DNA of 64,000 bases, from contig JAFIDK010000002.1 of assembly GCA_017051695.1 (NCBI GenBank), forward strand, positions 434,001-498,000, in the 5' to 3' direction. Both the position numbers and the translations under genes were made by a program. Shown one piece after another: positions 55,910 through 64,000 of this stretch. The stretch comes from Algoriphagus aestuarii. GTDB lineage: Bacteria; Bacteroidota; Bacteroidia; Cytophagales; Cyclobacteriaceae. Every line of letters begins with the position of its first letter. The first letter of the stretch is position 1. Under the pieces are notes generated by a model. The model made no database searches, had not been told where the DNA came from, and saw only the letters and a list, made by a program, of their open reading frames with translations.

Positions 55910-56048
55910 AAGAGGCTGACTCATAATTTTCTCATTTACTAGGTTGAGCGGAATTGAAGGGTTGATATATTCAATGAAACCATGTTTCCATACCGTACAT
56001 AGGTCGGGACGCTCAAAATGATAAATAGTATTGTAGAGACAGCCTCTT
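55910..56048. repeat. 139-nt element with terminal inverted repeats
   Basis: Ends aagaggctgactc (55910-55922) and gagacagcctctt (56036-56048) form a 13-nt inverted repeat with one mismatch. Inside, ttgagcg (55944-55950) and cgctcaa (56010-56016) form a second pair resembling the element at 13500. No reading frame is supported. It looks like a MITE or decayed IS end; the aagaggctg terminus is reminiscent of insertion-sequence ends. Located in the convergent gap after the AbgB-like gene. Confidence 0.5.
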
Positions 56049-56059
56049 TCTAGTACTGC

Positions 56060-56404
56060 TTATTTTTCCTTAAATCCCAAAGAAAGGATTTTACTTTTTT
56101 GGTTCTTGGGAACTTCTATATGAAATCGCTTTCCTGTTGTACAAAAGCAAGCCAGGCAAACTTGAGTTTGAGCTTCATCAGATATCCTTTTGACCCTAGC
56201 GTTTTTGACTCCTTCCGATTTGAGGTATGCCAGAATAGCGAATTTCAATTCTTCATCAGAAGTCTGTATGGATACTTCCCAAGGATCAGCACAACCTGTT
56301 TGATCCCAGTAAACCTCAGTTTTCCCAAGTTCAGAGTTTTCTCCGCAGCTTTGTAAACCAAAAAGAAAACCTAAAATCAGAAGAATAAATAAATTCCTAC
56401 GCAT
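56060..56404 (-). CDS. Small cysteine-rich lipoprotein of unknown function
   Basis: 114 aa with lipobox LQSC near residue 20. The mature part has an acidic N-segment (VYWDQTGCADPWE), an alpha/beta middle and a CLACFC cluster near residue 85. The four close cysteines could bind metal or form disulfides. No family recognised. Confidence 0.72.
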   Translation of the reverse strand: MRRNLFILLILGFLFGLQSCGENSELGKTEVYWDQTGCADPWEVSIQTSDEELKFAILAYLKSEGVKNARVKRISDEAQTQVCLACFCTTGKRFHIEVPKNQKSKILSLGFKEK

Positions 56405-56439
56405 AGATGGCTCAGTTAATACCTTTTTGAGAAAAGACG

Positions 56440-56469
56440 AAAAAAAAGACTGCCTGTTAACAAGCAGTC
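56440..56469 (-). terminator. Terminator after the DUF6909-like gene
   Basis: Stem gactgc-tgttaa / aacaagcagtc (56448-56469) with one mismatch, followed on the minus strand by eight T. Confidence 0.85.
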
Positions 56470-56476
56470 CAACATA

Positions 56477-58153
56477 TTAGGAGAATAATTTCTCTAGTAT
56501 TTTATAGGTAATCAGATAGGTAGGTCTCACTCCCTCCATTCCCAATGCTCCGGAAGCCAAAGTACTGCCAGTTTCCAATGGATTATCTGAGGCATAATAA
56601 GCATACAAGACTTTGACATTTGAAGGAATGCTTCTGCGGATCTTCGAAGCGGACTGAATGGCTTTTTGATAATGGGCACCTTCCATTTCCAGACCTACAG
56701 CATTCCAGCTTGATTGCATAAAATAGGTCAAGATATCCCTGTTTTGAAGGGATGTGCCTAAAACGGTAATCATGGACCCCTGGTAAACACCTAATCCAAA
56801 ACCTTCAAAATCAGATTTCTTCAATTCATTTTTAAAAGGGTAATTATCTGCCGTTCCTTCGAAGATATGGGAATTAGGAATCATTAAATCTCCTTTTCCT
56901 CCATAGAGAATGCCTGCTTTTCCCATGATGCTTGTAGAGACAACATTCAGCGGCACATCCTTGTCTCCTTTCTTAAAAGGTTTCAGAAGCTCATCAAAGC
57001 ATTCATAGGCCTGCTCTCCAAAGGCATAATCCATTACTACAAAGACCGGTCTTTTTTCTTTTTCCTTGCTAAGGCCTACCCCTGGAATCAGTTCGTCTTT
57101 TTCCAATAATGCTGTATCGATGATCTGAGCTCCGATATTGGTTCCGGATTCATCAGGTAGATCTATAAACCCATGTTTTACGGCATAGTCATAGATAGCT
57201 TTGCCTTTGTTGGATTTAGCTTTGACGCTGATATCCATAGCCACTTTTTCTATGGCTTCATAATCTTTCAGCCCCAAAAGCTGGTGGCCATAAATGGTAT
57301 TTAATACCGAATGGAGATTGGCTGATATGACATGGATAGGGCGTTTAAGCAATTGCCTTTCTTCCAATGCCAATTTGATCCTTCGGGCCCAGAGCTCGCC
57401 GTAAACATGATGCCCCACCCGCTCCCTCAAAGTTGCCGAAAAGGAAATTTCACGGTCCAGACCTTTGTTCTTTTCCTCAAAAGCCAATCTTCCCATATGG
57501 TACACAATTGAAAACAGGCTATTGGAATTGGAGGATTTTTCAAATTTCTCCACTGCAGTCACAGTTTCCTCAAATGTTCTCCCAATCAAATGGCTTAAAT
57601 AGGCACTTGCAGCTTCTTTTTCGAATGTTTCTCCAGCTTCTTCTTTTTTCACCAGTTCCTCCAGCATGATCCAGTTTTGGGAAATCTTTCCTTTGGGATC
57701 AGTGCTATTATTGAGAATCTTTCGGGATTCTATGTATAAAAATGTCAAGTGAGTCAATATATCATAGATGTCCGACCTGCCTCTAGTCATTTCCACATAC
57801 ATTACCTGATCGTCCAGGCGGTAGCAGTTTCTTTTTCTTTTAGGAGGTATGATTGCAGATAAATGAGAAGTCTCATACCCTTCCCGGCTGATCAGGCGAA
57901 CATACCTGCATTCCTCAATTCCTCTTGGCAAACGCTCCATGACATAGAGCAGTCCATCTAGCTCTATTTTCTCCTGATCGGTAATAGTTCCATAGATTTC
58001 TGGGCTCAATACCATCAAGGCACTTACCAGACTTTCGCCGGAAATCCCCATTGGTTTGTAACTTCCACGGGTAAAAAGATGCCTCATCGTGATGTACATC
58101 CGCTCAATAGCAGCTCTTGATTCTTGTGCTCTTGTTCTCTTCATTGTAAGCAT
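56477..58153 (-). CDS. DUF6909-like protein with nucleoside-phosphorylase-like C-terminal half
   Basis: 558 aa, cytoplasmic. The N-terminal half (about 1-300) is helical and unfamiliar, with several Arg/Glu-rich stretches. The C-terminal half resembles purine nucleoside phosphorylases and AMP nucleosidase: MGKAGILYGGKGDLMIP (about 410-427) matches the G-x-G-GDxxIP region, VGLEMEGAHY (about 482-491) matches the (D/E)MExA ribose-binding motif, and YASDNP (about 518-523) matches the catalytic S-D-x-P segment. It is conserved in Bacteroidota as far as I recall, without an assigned function. Two in-frame ATGs (58153, 58144) are possible starts. Possibly a nucleotide or nucleoside hydrolase with a regulatory N-domain. 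Confidence 0.75.
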   Translation of the reverse strand: MLTMKRTRAQESRAAIERMYITMRHLFTRGSYKPMGISGESLVSALMVLSPEIYGTITDQEKIELDGLLYVMERLPRGIEECRYVRLISREGYETSHLSAIIPPKRKRNCYRLDDQVMYVEMTRGRSDIYDILTHLTFLYIESRKILNNSTDPKGKISQNWIMLEELVKKEEAGETFEKEAASAYLSHLIGRTFEETVTAVEKFEKSSNSNSLFSIVYHMGRLAFEEKNKGLDREISFSATLRERVGHHVYGELWARRIKLALEERQLLKRPIHVISANLHSVLNTIYGHQLLGLKDYEAIEKVAMDISVKAKSNKGKAIYDYAVKHGFIDLPDESGTNIGAQIIDTALLEKDELIPGVGLSKEKEKRPVFVVMDYAFGEQAYECFDELLKPFKKGDKDVPLNVVSTSIMGKAGILYGGKGDLMIPNSHIFEGTADNYPFKNELKKSDFEGFGLGVYQGSMITVLGTSLQNRDILTYFMQSSWNAVGLEMEGAHYQKAIQSASKIRRSIPSNVKVLYAYYASDNPLETGSTLASGALGMEGVRPTYLITYKILEKLFS

Positions 58154-58165
58154 ACAAAACTGATT

Positions 58166-58747
58166 TTAAGGTTTCAGTTCTTTCCGAAAGAATTTTTCCA
58201 ATTTGTTCACCTTGGGTTTGATCACAAATTGACAATAAGGTTGATGACCATTCTGATTGAAATAGTCCTGATGGTAATTTTCTGCTGGATAAAAGCTCAG
58301 CAAGGGTTCGATCTCTGTTACGATTTGTTTATCAAATACCCCGGACTCATTCAATTGCTCTTTTAAATCCTTAGCCGACTTTTCCTGAGCTTCATTGACA
58401 AAATATATCCCAGATCTGTATTGAGGCCCGGCATCTGCTCCTTGTCTATTCAAAGATGTAGGATCATGTGTGGCAAAAAATACTTCAAGAATTTTATGGA
58501 GACTGATAATTTTAGGATCAAAAAATACCTGAATCACTTCATTATGTCCTGTCCGGCCTGTGCACACCTCTTGGTAACTTGGGTTCTCAATGATTCCATT
58601 GGAATAACCAGAAACTACCTTATGTACTCCTTTCAATCTTTGAAAAACCGCTTCTGTACACCAAAAACAACCTGCTCCCAACGTGATTAATTCCTGCCCA
58701 TCTGGAACATGGATCGGGGTTTTTGGGAAATTTACTTCATTTTCCAT
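58166..58747 (-). CDS. msrA: Peptide methionine-(S)-S-oxide reductase
   Basis: 193 aa. The catalytic cysteine is in GAGCFWCTEAVF (about residue 29), and the conserved HDPTSLNRQGAD and YHQDYF blocks are present. No signal peptide, so it repairs oxidised methionine in the cytoplasm. MsrB is not fused or adjacent. It precedes the DUF6909-like gene by 12 nt and may be cotranscribed. Confidence 0.94.
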   Translation of the reverse strand: MENEVNFPKTPIHVPDGQELITLGAGCFWCTEAVFQRLKGVHKVVSGYSNGIIENPSYQEVCTGRTGHNEVIQVFFDPKIISLHKILEVFFATHDPTSLNRQGADAGPQYRSGIYFVNEAQEKSAKDLKEQLNESGVFDKQIVTEIEPLLSFYPAENYHQDYFNQNGHQPYCQFVIKPKVNKLEKFFRKELKP

Positions 58748-58784
58748 ACTGTCTATTTTTCCTTGTTGAACAGAAGCTAAGCAA

Positions 58785-59030
58785 TTAAGGTTTGCTATTG
58801 CACTTTATTTTGAATGAATAGCTTCCCAATTCAGAAATTGGCATTTGGGGATTTTCCTGATTCAATTCTATTTCCCCTTTTTTCAGAAGCTCATTCACAA
58901 CCTTTTCCAATTCTGGAATAAACTGATTCCAATCCTCAGGATACATGATTTTGAGAATTTCCTCGGGGTAAAAGAACCTTTTCTTATTCTTCCTGCACAT
59001 TTCCAATAGGGCTGTTTTCAGGATATCCAT
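58785..59030 (-). CDS. Small DUF3253-like winged-helix protein
   Basis: 81 aa. The sequence has the DUF3253 layout: an N-terminal helix, an FYPEEILKIMYPEDW turn, the VVNELLKKGEIELNQ helix-strand, and a C-terminal strand. This would fold as a small winged helix. Function unknown. It is 8 nt downstream of the methyltransferase gene on the same strand. Confidence 0.65.
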   Translation of the reverse strand: MDILKTALLEMCRKNKKRFFYPEEILKIMYPEDWNQFIPELEKVVNELLKKGEIELNQENPQMPISELGSYSFKIKCNSKP

Positions 59031-59038
59031 AGGAAAAA

Positions 59039-59581
59039 TTATTTACATACCATGACGAATGCCGGAGGTAGGTTTTTTAATGTAAAACTTGAACTCACGG
59101 ATTTGAAATGTTTCTTGAACAAGCTTTTCAGCAAATAAGAATAGCAGATCTGAATAAAATAACCGCTGTTATCAAGTGCAGTTCTACTCTGACGAAGAAT
59201 CTCATCTCTGATTTCCGGAGAAATGAAGCTAAATGGCAGGGAAGAAAAAATATAATCTACCTTCTTGCCATCAAGGTATTTGTGTATGTTTTCGGCAGAA
59301 TCATTGATGATTTTGACATTTTTTTGGGGAAACTGCTTTTCCATCGCTTCACAAAAAGAACTGCTGATTTCAAAAACCAGAAGTTCAGCATCTGGTGCCA
59401 ATTTATCCACGATTCCTTGCGTAATGCTTCCATCTCCCCCTCCCATTTCCACTATCAGTTTTGCGCTGGACAAATCGGAATAGGAAAGCATTTTATTTAC
59501 TAGTGATTTTGAACTGAAAGTCAGAGCTCCAGTGGTGCTCAAATTGCTATAAAGTTCAATTAAGAGATCTGATTTACTCAT
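59039..59581 (-). CDS. Class I SAM-dependent methyltransferase, phospholipid N-methyltransferase-like
   Basis: 180 aa. SAM-binding motif I reads EMGGGDGSIT (about 45-54), and motif IV-like SSLPFSF is near residue 118. GALTFSSKSLVNKML at about 18-32 is reminiscent of the rRNA adenine dimethylase/PmtA branch. The size and the SSLPF motif favour a phosphatidylethanolamine N-methyltransferase-type enzyme over KsgA, which would be about 260 aa. The substrate is not certain. Confidence 0.75.
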   Translation of the reverse strand: MSKSDLLIELYSNLSTTGALTFSSKSLVNKMLSYSDLSSAKLIVEMGGGDGSITQGIVDKLAPDAELLVFEISSSFCEAMEKQFPQKNVKIINDSAENIHKYLDGKKVDYIFSSLPFSFISPEIRDEILRQSRTALDNSGYFIQICYSYLLKSLFKKHFKSVSSSFTLKNLPPAFVMVCK

Positions 59582-59598
59582 ATTATTGTTTTGACTGC

Positions 59599-59628
59599 TT
59601 GAAGATACCCGATTTTACCCTATCTTTT
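59599..59628 (+). promoter_or_regulatory. Weak promoter candidate for the LTA synthase-family gene
   Basis: TTG at 59599-59601, a 19-nt spacer and TATCTTTT at 59621-59628, which lacks the last G of TAnnTTTG. It would give a leader of about 25 nt. Confidence 0.35.
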
Positions 59629-59659
59629 CAGCCTTCACTAAAAAACTTATCGATCGATT

Positions 59660-61669
59660 ATGGCCCAAAAAGCCGAAATTAGGTCTAATCTTCCCAATAA
59701 AGTCAAGTCAGTTTTAGGTGATTTCTGGGGAATGGCCTTCGTTTTTGTTTTGCTGATGTTGATAATCAGGTTTTTAGAATTAAAACTGGTTTTTGACAGT
59801 CACCTGCTCCAATTTAGCTTTACGGATGTATTACTTTCTAGTCTGGTAGAAGATTTAGGCTGGTATTTCTATTTCATCGGTTTATTGCTGGTCTTTCATG
59901 TGATCTTGAGTGTTTTTTCCACTGGTCTTGCCAGGTGGTTTAGCTTAACGGTGTTTGTTATCGCCGTCATTATCCAAGGGGCTTTGATTGGGTATTTTCT
60001 GAAGACCTTGCTCCCACTTGGAAGCGATGTATATGGATATAGTCTGGATGATTTATTGGCAACAGTTCAGGCTTCTGGTCAGTTAAATGCCATCAATATC
60101 ATCTCTGGTCTGGTCGGAGCCATGCTGATTGGAGGACTCCTTTATTTAGGAGTACGATTTTTGAAACTTCAACTCAAATCCTACCTGTTTATTTCTGCAT
60201 TTACCTATATCTTCATTTTCTTTTACGTATTCTTTCCTACCAATGAATCCAACTTGGCCAGTGAGAATAAAAGCAATGTCCAGGTCAATAAATCACACTT
60301 TTTAGCTCAGGCATCCTTTAACTATTTCATGTTTGACGATAATTATTATTTCGATTTTTATCTGAGGCCTACAGGAAATGATTTATTGGTAAAGAAAGAG
60401 TTTAAGGATGATATCTATCCTTTTGCGCATGTTGCAGAGTATCCAGATGTATTAAGTCCTTTTTTTGACAGCCTGGACTCCAAACCGGATATCGTGTTTA
60501 TCCTGTTCGAAAGTCTAGGAAGTGCCTATTCGGGCAAGAATGCCTATTTGGGTAGTTTCACTCCATTTTTGGATTCTTTGGGTGAACAAGGTTTAGTCTG
60601 GGAAAATGCGATTTCCTCTACGGGAAGGACTTTTGGTATACTACCCGGGACTTTGGCTGGTCTTCCTTTTGGAAAAAACGGTTTTTTGGAATTTGCTCCT
60701 GATTATCCCCATCATGAAAGCCTTTTGAGCATTCTCAAAGCAAATGGATATGAAACAGATTTCTTTATCGGAGCGGATCAAAATTTTGATAATGAGGGCA
60801 GTTTTCTAAAATACCATCAGGTTGATAAGATTATTGACCAACAAAATTACGGGGCCGAATTTGAGAAAACACCTTCTGAATCTGGCTTTTCCTGGGGATA
60901 TCCTGACAAAGCGATGTTTGCAAATGGACTTCGTAATCTTCCACCATCCGATGATCAGCCGCAGTTTAGGATTTTCCAAATGCAGACTTCTCATGATCCA
61001 TACATTGTCCCAACTCCAGAGATATACCAACCAAAATTGAGAAGCTATTTATCCAATGACTTGGGATTCAGTGAAAGCAAAGTAAACGATTACTTATCTT
61101 ACGAAAACATCTATATGACTCTCCTGTATGCAGACGATGCAGTCCGGGAATTTTTTAATGAATACAGAAAAAGACCGGAGTTTGAGAATACGATCTTTAT
61201 AATCACTGGAGACCATAGATTGCCTGAAATTCCGATGGCAACCCGTTTGGACCGATTTAGAGTGCCTCTGATAATTTATTCGCCAAAATTAAACCGAAAG
61301 GAACGCTTCAAAGGAGTTGTTTCACATTGGGAAATCACACCTTCCATTTTATCTTTTCTTCAGGAACAGGTTGATTTAAATTTGCCGGAAGAGGTAGTTT
61401 GGCAAGGACAGGTAATGGATACTTCACAGACCTTCCAGTCCAGAATAGCCATGCCATTAATGAGAAACAAAAACCAATTATTGGATTACATTCACGGAGA
61501 TTATTTCCTTTCAGATGGACAATTGTTTCTTGTCACTGATGGTCTGAATATAGATCCTATTCAAGATCTCCAGATCTCAAACAGAATGATAGGTGAATTT
61601 GAAGAGTTCAAAAACCGAAACAATTATTTGATACAGACGAGGAAACTTCTACCTGAATCAGGAGATTAA
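59660..61669 (+). CDS. LTA synthase-family membrane phosphoglycerol/phosphoethanolamine transferase
   Basis: 669 aa: five TM segments in about 22-215 and a periplasmic sulfatase-fold domain in about 270-580. The metal/nucleophile set is visible: E in FILFESLGS (about 283), T in SSTGRTFG (about 320) and DH in TGDHRLPE (about 517). In Gram-negatives such proteins add phosphoglycerol or similar groups to periplasmic glucans or lipids (MdoB type). The last 80 residues are an unfamiliar acidic tail. Its stop overlaps the stop of the convergent gene by 4 nt. Confidence 0.87.
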   Translation: MAQKAEIRSNLPNKVKSVLGDFWGMAFVFVLLMLIIRFLELKLVFDSHLLQFSFTDVLLSSLVEDLGWYFYFIGLLLVFHVILSVFSTGLARWFSLTVFVIAVIIQGALIGYFLKTLLPLGSDVYGYSLDDLLATVQASGQLNAINIISGLVGAMLIGGLLYLGVRFLKLQLKSYLFISAFTYIFIFFYVFFPTNESNLASENKSNVQVNKSHFLAQASFNYFMFDDNYYFDFYLRPTGNDLLVKKEFKDDIYPFAHVAEYPDVLSPFFDSLDSKPDIVFILFESLGSAYSGKNAYLGSFTPFLDSLGEQGLVWENAISSTGRTFGILPGTLAGLPFGKNGFLEFAPDYPHHESLLSILKANGYETDFFIGADQNFDNEGSFLKYHQVDKIIDQQNYGAEFEKTPSESGFSWGYPDKAMFANGLRNLPPSDDQPQFRIFQMQTSHDPYIVPTPEIYQPKLRSYLSNDLGFSESKVNDYLSYENIYMTLLYADDAVREFFNEYRKRPEFENTIFIITGDHRLPEIPMATRLDRFRVPLIIYSPKLNRKERFKGVVSHWEITPSILSFLQEQVDLNLPEEVVWQGQVMDTSQTFQSRIAMPLMRNKNQLLDYIHGDYFLSDGQLFLVTDGLNIDPIQDLQISNRMIGEFEEFKNRNNYLIQTRKLLPESGD

Positions 61670-62847
61670 TTTTTGGATTGGTAAGCGATGTTCAAAATGG
61701 TTGAGGTCAGCGGGAAATAGTAATTCCAAAAGAAACTTTCTCTATCAGTGTAATCTGAAACCAAATGGAGTCCTTTCCATAAGAATGGAAGTCCTGTGAA
61801 TTTTGGGGATCCTAATTCCAGTCTCAAATCTGAATAGTCTCCTGCGAAATAATACATTTTTCCTTTGCCGTTATCTTTGACGATGGCGGCAGGAAAAAAT
61901 CTCGGCAATCCCATGCTCCTCAACTTTTCCAGTCCATCGGTAGTAGGATTAATGTCATAATAGGAAATCACCTGGTAATCTCTCTCAATCAACACCACAT
62001 CAAACCAATCCGGATAAGGTACAATTTCAGGAAGCACACTGCCTATAGGATTGATTTTCTGAGTTCTGATTAATGGTATTTTATTTAGATAATCTTCTTC
62101 AAAAGACAATCCCTCTATTCTTCCATCCTCATGTAAAAAGATAAGACCGGCACCTGCAGGAAGCCATTCCCCATTGTGCTGCTTTTTATATTGATAGCGC
62201 ATCCATCTCGGGACTTCCTGATTGGCAATGGTATCAAATTCATCAAAATACCGACCTATCCAACCGGTCCATTTGATTCCCATCAGATTTTCAAATTCGG
62301 TTCGTATGTCTTTGGTAGTAGGGCTTGCCATGCTGTTGAATTCGGCAATCAGGGTTTTTTCCTGATTTTTGACTTCTGTCAATAATTCGATATCCTTGGT
62401 GTCCAGTCCCCCATAAATCTTTTTTCTAGCGGGAATCTGAGTATTTGCATTTGGATTCTGAGGAATCGACATGACTCCATAAGTATCCGTAATGAAAACC
62501 ACATCCAGATTTGAAACTTTATCTTTGATCATCTGGGTAGAAAACGCAGAAAGGTCTTTAATCTCTGGTTTAGTTTTATCCCCAGCCGGGTAATAACCCA
62601 GATAATCAGTTTTTTTATTATAAAACTGCTTGTCTTTTTTAGTGTATTTCTGGTAATCCAAAACCCAAAAGAAACTACTGTGTTCAACCAGATCAGGTCC
62701 AAGAACTGTTTTGTCCATGACCAATAGGTTTAGATTTTTCTTAGGATAAAACATCCATATCCCATAGCTGATCAGCGGAACCAAAACAAAAAAGGCCAGG
62801 AACGGGAAAATTCGTTTGAGATAGATTTTTAACTCTTCAGAGATCAT
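61666..62847 (-). CDS. Membrane-anchored periplasmic protein of unknown function
   Basis: 393 aa with one N-terminal TM (about 13-32) and a periplasmic domain. A Rossmann/GATase-like pattern is hinted by LNLLVMDKTVLGP, VVFITDTYGVM and KTLIAEFNSMASPT, but no catalytic set is certain. A basic aromatic segment PRWMRYQYKKQ lies mid-protein. It is 11 nt downstream of the YaiO-like gene, so it is probably part of an exopolysaccharide or envelope glycan pathway. No family name can be given. Confidence 0.7.
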   Translation of the reverse strand: MISEELKIYLKRIFPFLAFFVLVPLISYGIWMFYPKKNLNLLVMDKTVLGPDLVEHSSFFWVLDYQKYTKKDKQFYNKKTDYLGYYPAGDKTKPEIKDLSAFSTQMIKDKVSNLDVVFITDTYGVMSIPQNPNANTQIPARKKIYGGLDTKDIELLTEVKNQEKTLIAEFNSMASPTTKDIRTEFENLMGIKWTGWIGRYFDEFDTIANQEVPRWMRYQYKKQHNGEWLPAGAGLIFLHEDGRIEGLSFEEDYLNKIPLIRTQKINPIGSVLPEIVPYPDWFDVVLIERDYQVISYYDINPTTDGLEKLRSMGLPRFFPAAIVKDNGKGKMYYFAGDYSDLRLELGSPKFTGLPFLWKGLHLVSDYTDRESFFWNYYFPLTSTILNIAYQSKN

Positions 62848-62858
62848 AAAACAGGGTG

Positions 62859-64000
62859 TTAAAATCTATATTCAATACCTAAAGTAAAATTCAGGTCATT
62901 TCTGAAATTATCTTTAGTTAATTCGTCTTTGCTATAACCTGTGTAAGCAGAGATCAAGAATCGGGGACTAATCAATTGCTGATACCCTACTCTTGCCCTG
63001 TAGGAATTCAATAATTGGGTTTGATCCCTGTTTTCTTCATCAGGGGAAACTCCGGTACTCAGCTGTATGCTGAAAAAATCCTCTGCAGTTTTGAAATAAT
63101 ACCTTGCCTGAAAATTAGCTGAAGTACTTACTTTGCCATCGTAAGGAATCACATTGGCTCTCAAATTCAGCCACCAATTACCCACATACTTCCCGAGAGA
63201 ACCCGTTAAGATATGTGTGGCTTCCGTGAAACCTAAATATCTATAGCCTCCTTCTACCTCCCATGCATTTTCCAGATTGAAATAAATAGATGTTCCGAAT
63301 CTGAACTTTGGAAAGAAACTTGCCTTGGAGCCCCCTATATTAATATATGCGTAGGCTTTTTCACCGAGTGATGGATAAGCATCCAGTTCAAATAAGGTTC
63401 CCTGAGAGTCAAATCTGGAAGTTTGTGTAACACGGGCAATCAATGAACCAGTCAATTTGGTTCTGGTTCTTCCATAAAAGGAAAATGTATTCCAAGGACT
63501 GATATCCCCCTGGAAATTGTCATAATCGTAAGTTAAGCCCACAGCATTGGTTCTTCTTAAGCGCTGTAAATTCTGGATATAAGAAAGAATCCCATCGGTT
63601 CTATATCCTTTGTCAAATAGTTCCTCGGCTATTTCCTGTGCCTCATTATAGGATTCCTGGTAGTAGAACAGTCTTGATTCTTTGTATTTCAGATTATCTG
63701 GAAGTTCATTTTCAAAGTTCGTTTTTGCTGTTGCCAACACCTGTTCGGCTTTTTCATAATTCCCATCCCACATCAGGTTATCCAAGCTGGCCGAATACGC
63801 ATCTGCGTAGTTTGGTGAAGCGATAATAGCGCGATCTAGATATATGGATGCGGAATCATTTTTTCCTTCCCATGCATAGCTTCTCCCCACTAAAATCAGG
63901 ATATCAGCATAATCCGGATATTTATCCAATGCCCTAAAGGCTATTTTTCTTCCTTTAATGTATTTCTTATCCAGAATCAATTCTCTGGCTTCTTTGAGTA
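62859..64000 (-). CDS. YaiO-like outer-membrane beta-barrel protein with TPR repeats (5' end missing)
   Basis: The reading frame stays open to the window edge, so the N-terminus, including any signal peptide, is outside; only the last 380 residues are visible. TPR-like repeats (ALDKYPDYADILILVGRSYAWEGK, in pieces ALDKYPDYAD and VGRSYAWEGK) fill the first 130 residues. They are followed by a beta-barrel of about 230 residues ending FTLGIEYRF, a typical outer-membrane C-terminal strand. This architecture matches YaiO-type proteins, found with exopolysaccharide synthesis genes. Confidence 0.82.
   Translation of the reverse strand, partial: LKEARELILDKKYIKGRKIAFRALDKYPDYADILILVGRSYAWEGKNDSASIYLDRAIIASPNYADAYSASLDNLMWDGNYEKAEQVLATAKTNFENELPDNLKYKESRLFYYQESYNEAQEIAEELFDKGYRTDGILSYIQNLQRLRRTNAVGLTYDYDNFQGDISPWNTFSFYGRTRTKLTGSLIARVTQTSRFDSQGTLFELDAYPSLGEKAYAYINIGGSKASFFPKFRFGTSIYFNLENAWEVEGGYRYLGFTEATHILTGSLGKYVGNWWLNLRANVIPYDGKVSTSANFQARYYFKTAEDFFSIQLSTGVSPDEENRDQTQLLNSYRARVGYQQLISPRFLISAYTGYSKDELTKDNFRNDLNFTLGIEYRF

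Overview
The window looks like a chromosomal segment of a marine or freshwater Bacteroidota of the Cytophagales, most like Cyclobacteriaceae (Algoriphagus-type). The evidence is a gldC gliding gene, a Bacteroidota-type arginine cluster with an N-acylornithine carbamoyltransferase, TonB receptors with a carboxypeptidase-regulatory-like N-terminus, a PVC-type heme/HEAT protein, DUF3098/DUF983/DUF6134/DUF4920 proteins, few Shine-Dalgarno sequences, and promoters that fit the Bacteroidota pattern (TTTG, about 19-21 nt, TAnnTTTG). The family and genus assignment is inference; no rRNA is present.

Layout. 1-8.4 kb: eight co-directional genes for the whole route from glutamate to arginine (GNAT synthase, argG, argC, argD, argF', argB, argE, argH). 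A valine at the specificity position of the carbamoyltransferase points to succinylated rather than acetylated intermediates. 8.5-10.7 kb: SulP anion transporter translationally coupled to a beta-carbonic anhydrase. 10.75-13.5 kb: SAM-I riboswitch controlling metY-metX, with its promoter inside the preceding terminator, followed by a palindromic repeat. 13.6-20.1 kb: DUF2147, pdeM, then a dense housekeeping run ftsX-DUF3098-uppP-truB-ribF-scoA-scoB-gldC. 20.4-23.5 kb: large TonB receptor. 23.7-28.0 kb: minus-strand operon of a lipoprotein cytochrome/HEAT protein and a PIG-L deacetylase, preceded by a 19-bp palindrome. 28.2-28.4 kb: two identical tRNA-Glu genes with promoter and terminator.

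28.5-37.0 kb: GAPDH, VOC protein, two small glycosyltransferases with a DUF6134 protein, 1-Cys peroxiredoxin, and a divergent kdgK-eda / altronate dehydratase pair for hexuronate use. 37-43.3 kb: lipoprotein, DUF1330, and a TetR-ABC-HlyD-TolC export operon whose ABC protein has lost almost every catalytic motif except Walker A. 43.5-51.2 kb: BCCT transporter, small conserved proteins, a SerB-SerA fusion, DinB, a phage-like muramidase and a DEAD-box helicase. 51.4-55.9 kb: secreted gamma-glutamyltransferase and AbgB-like hydrolase. 56-59.6 kb: a DUF6909-type protein with a nucleoside-phosphorylase-like C-terminal half, msrA, a small protein and a methyltransferase. 59.7-64 kb: LTA-synthase-family sulfatase converging on a membrane-anchored unknown and a YaiO-type barrel protein that runs off the window end.

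No CRISPR array, intact insertion sequence, prophage or obvious defence island is visible. The best candidates for new biology are the degenerate ABC exporter, the DUF6909 enzyme, the SerB-SerA fusion, the predicted succinyl-arginine pathway, and the 60-64 kb envelope module. All assignments come from reading the sequence without database searches.
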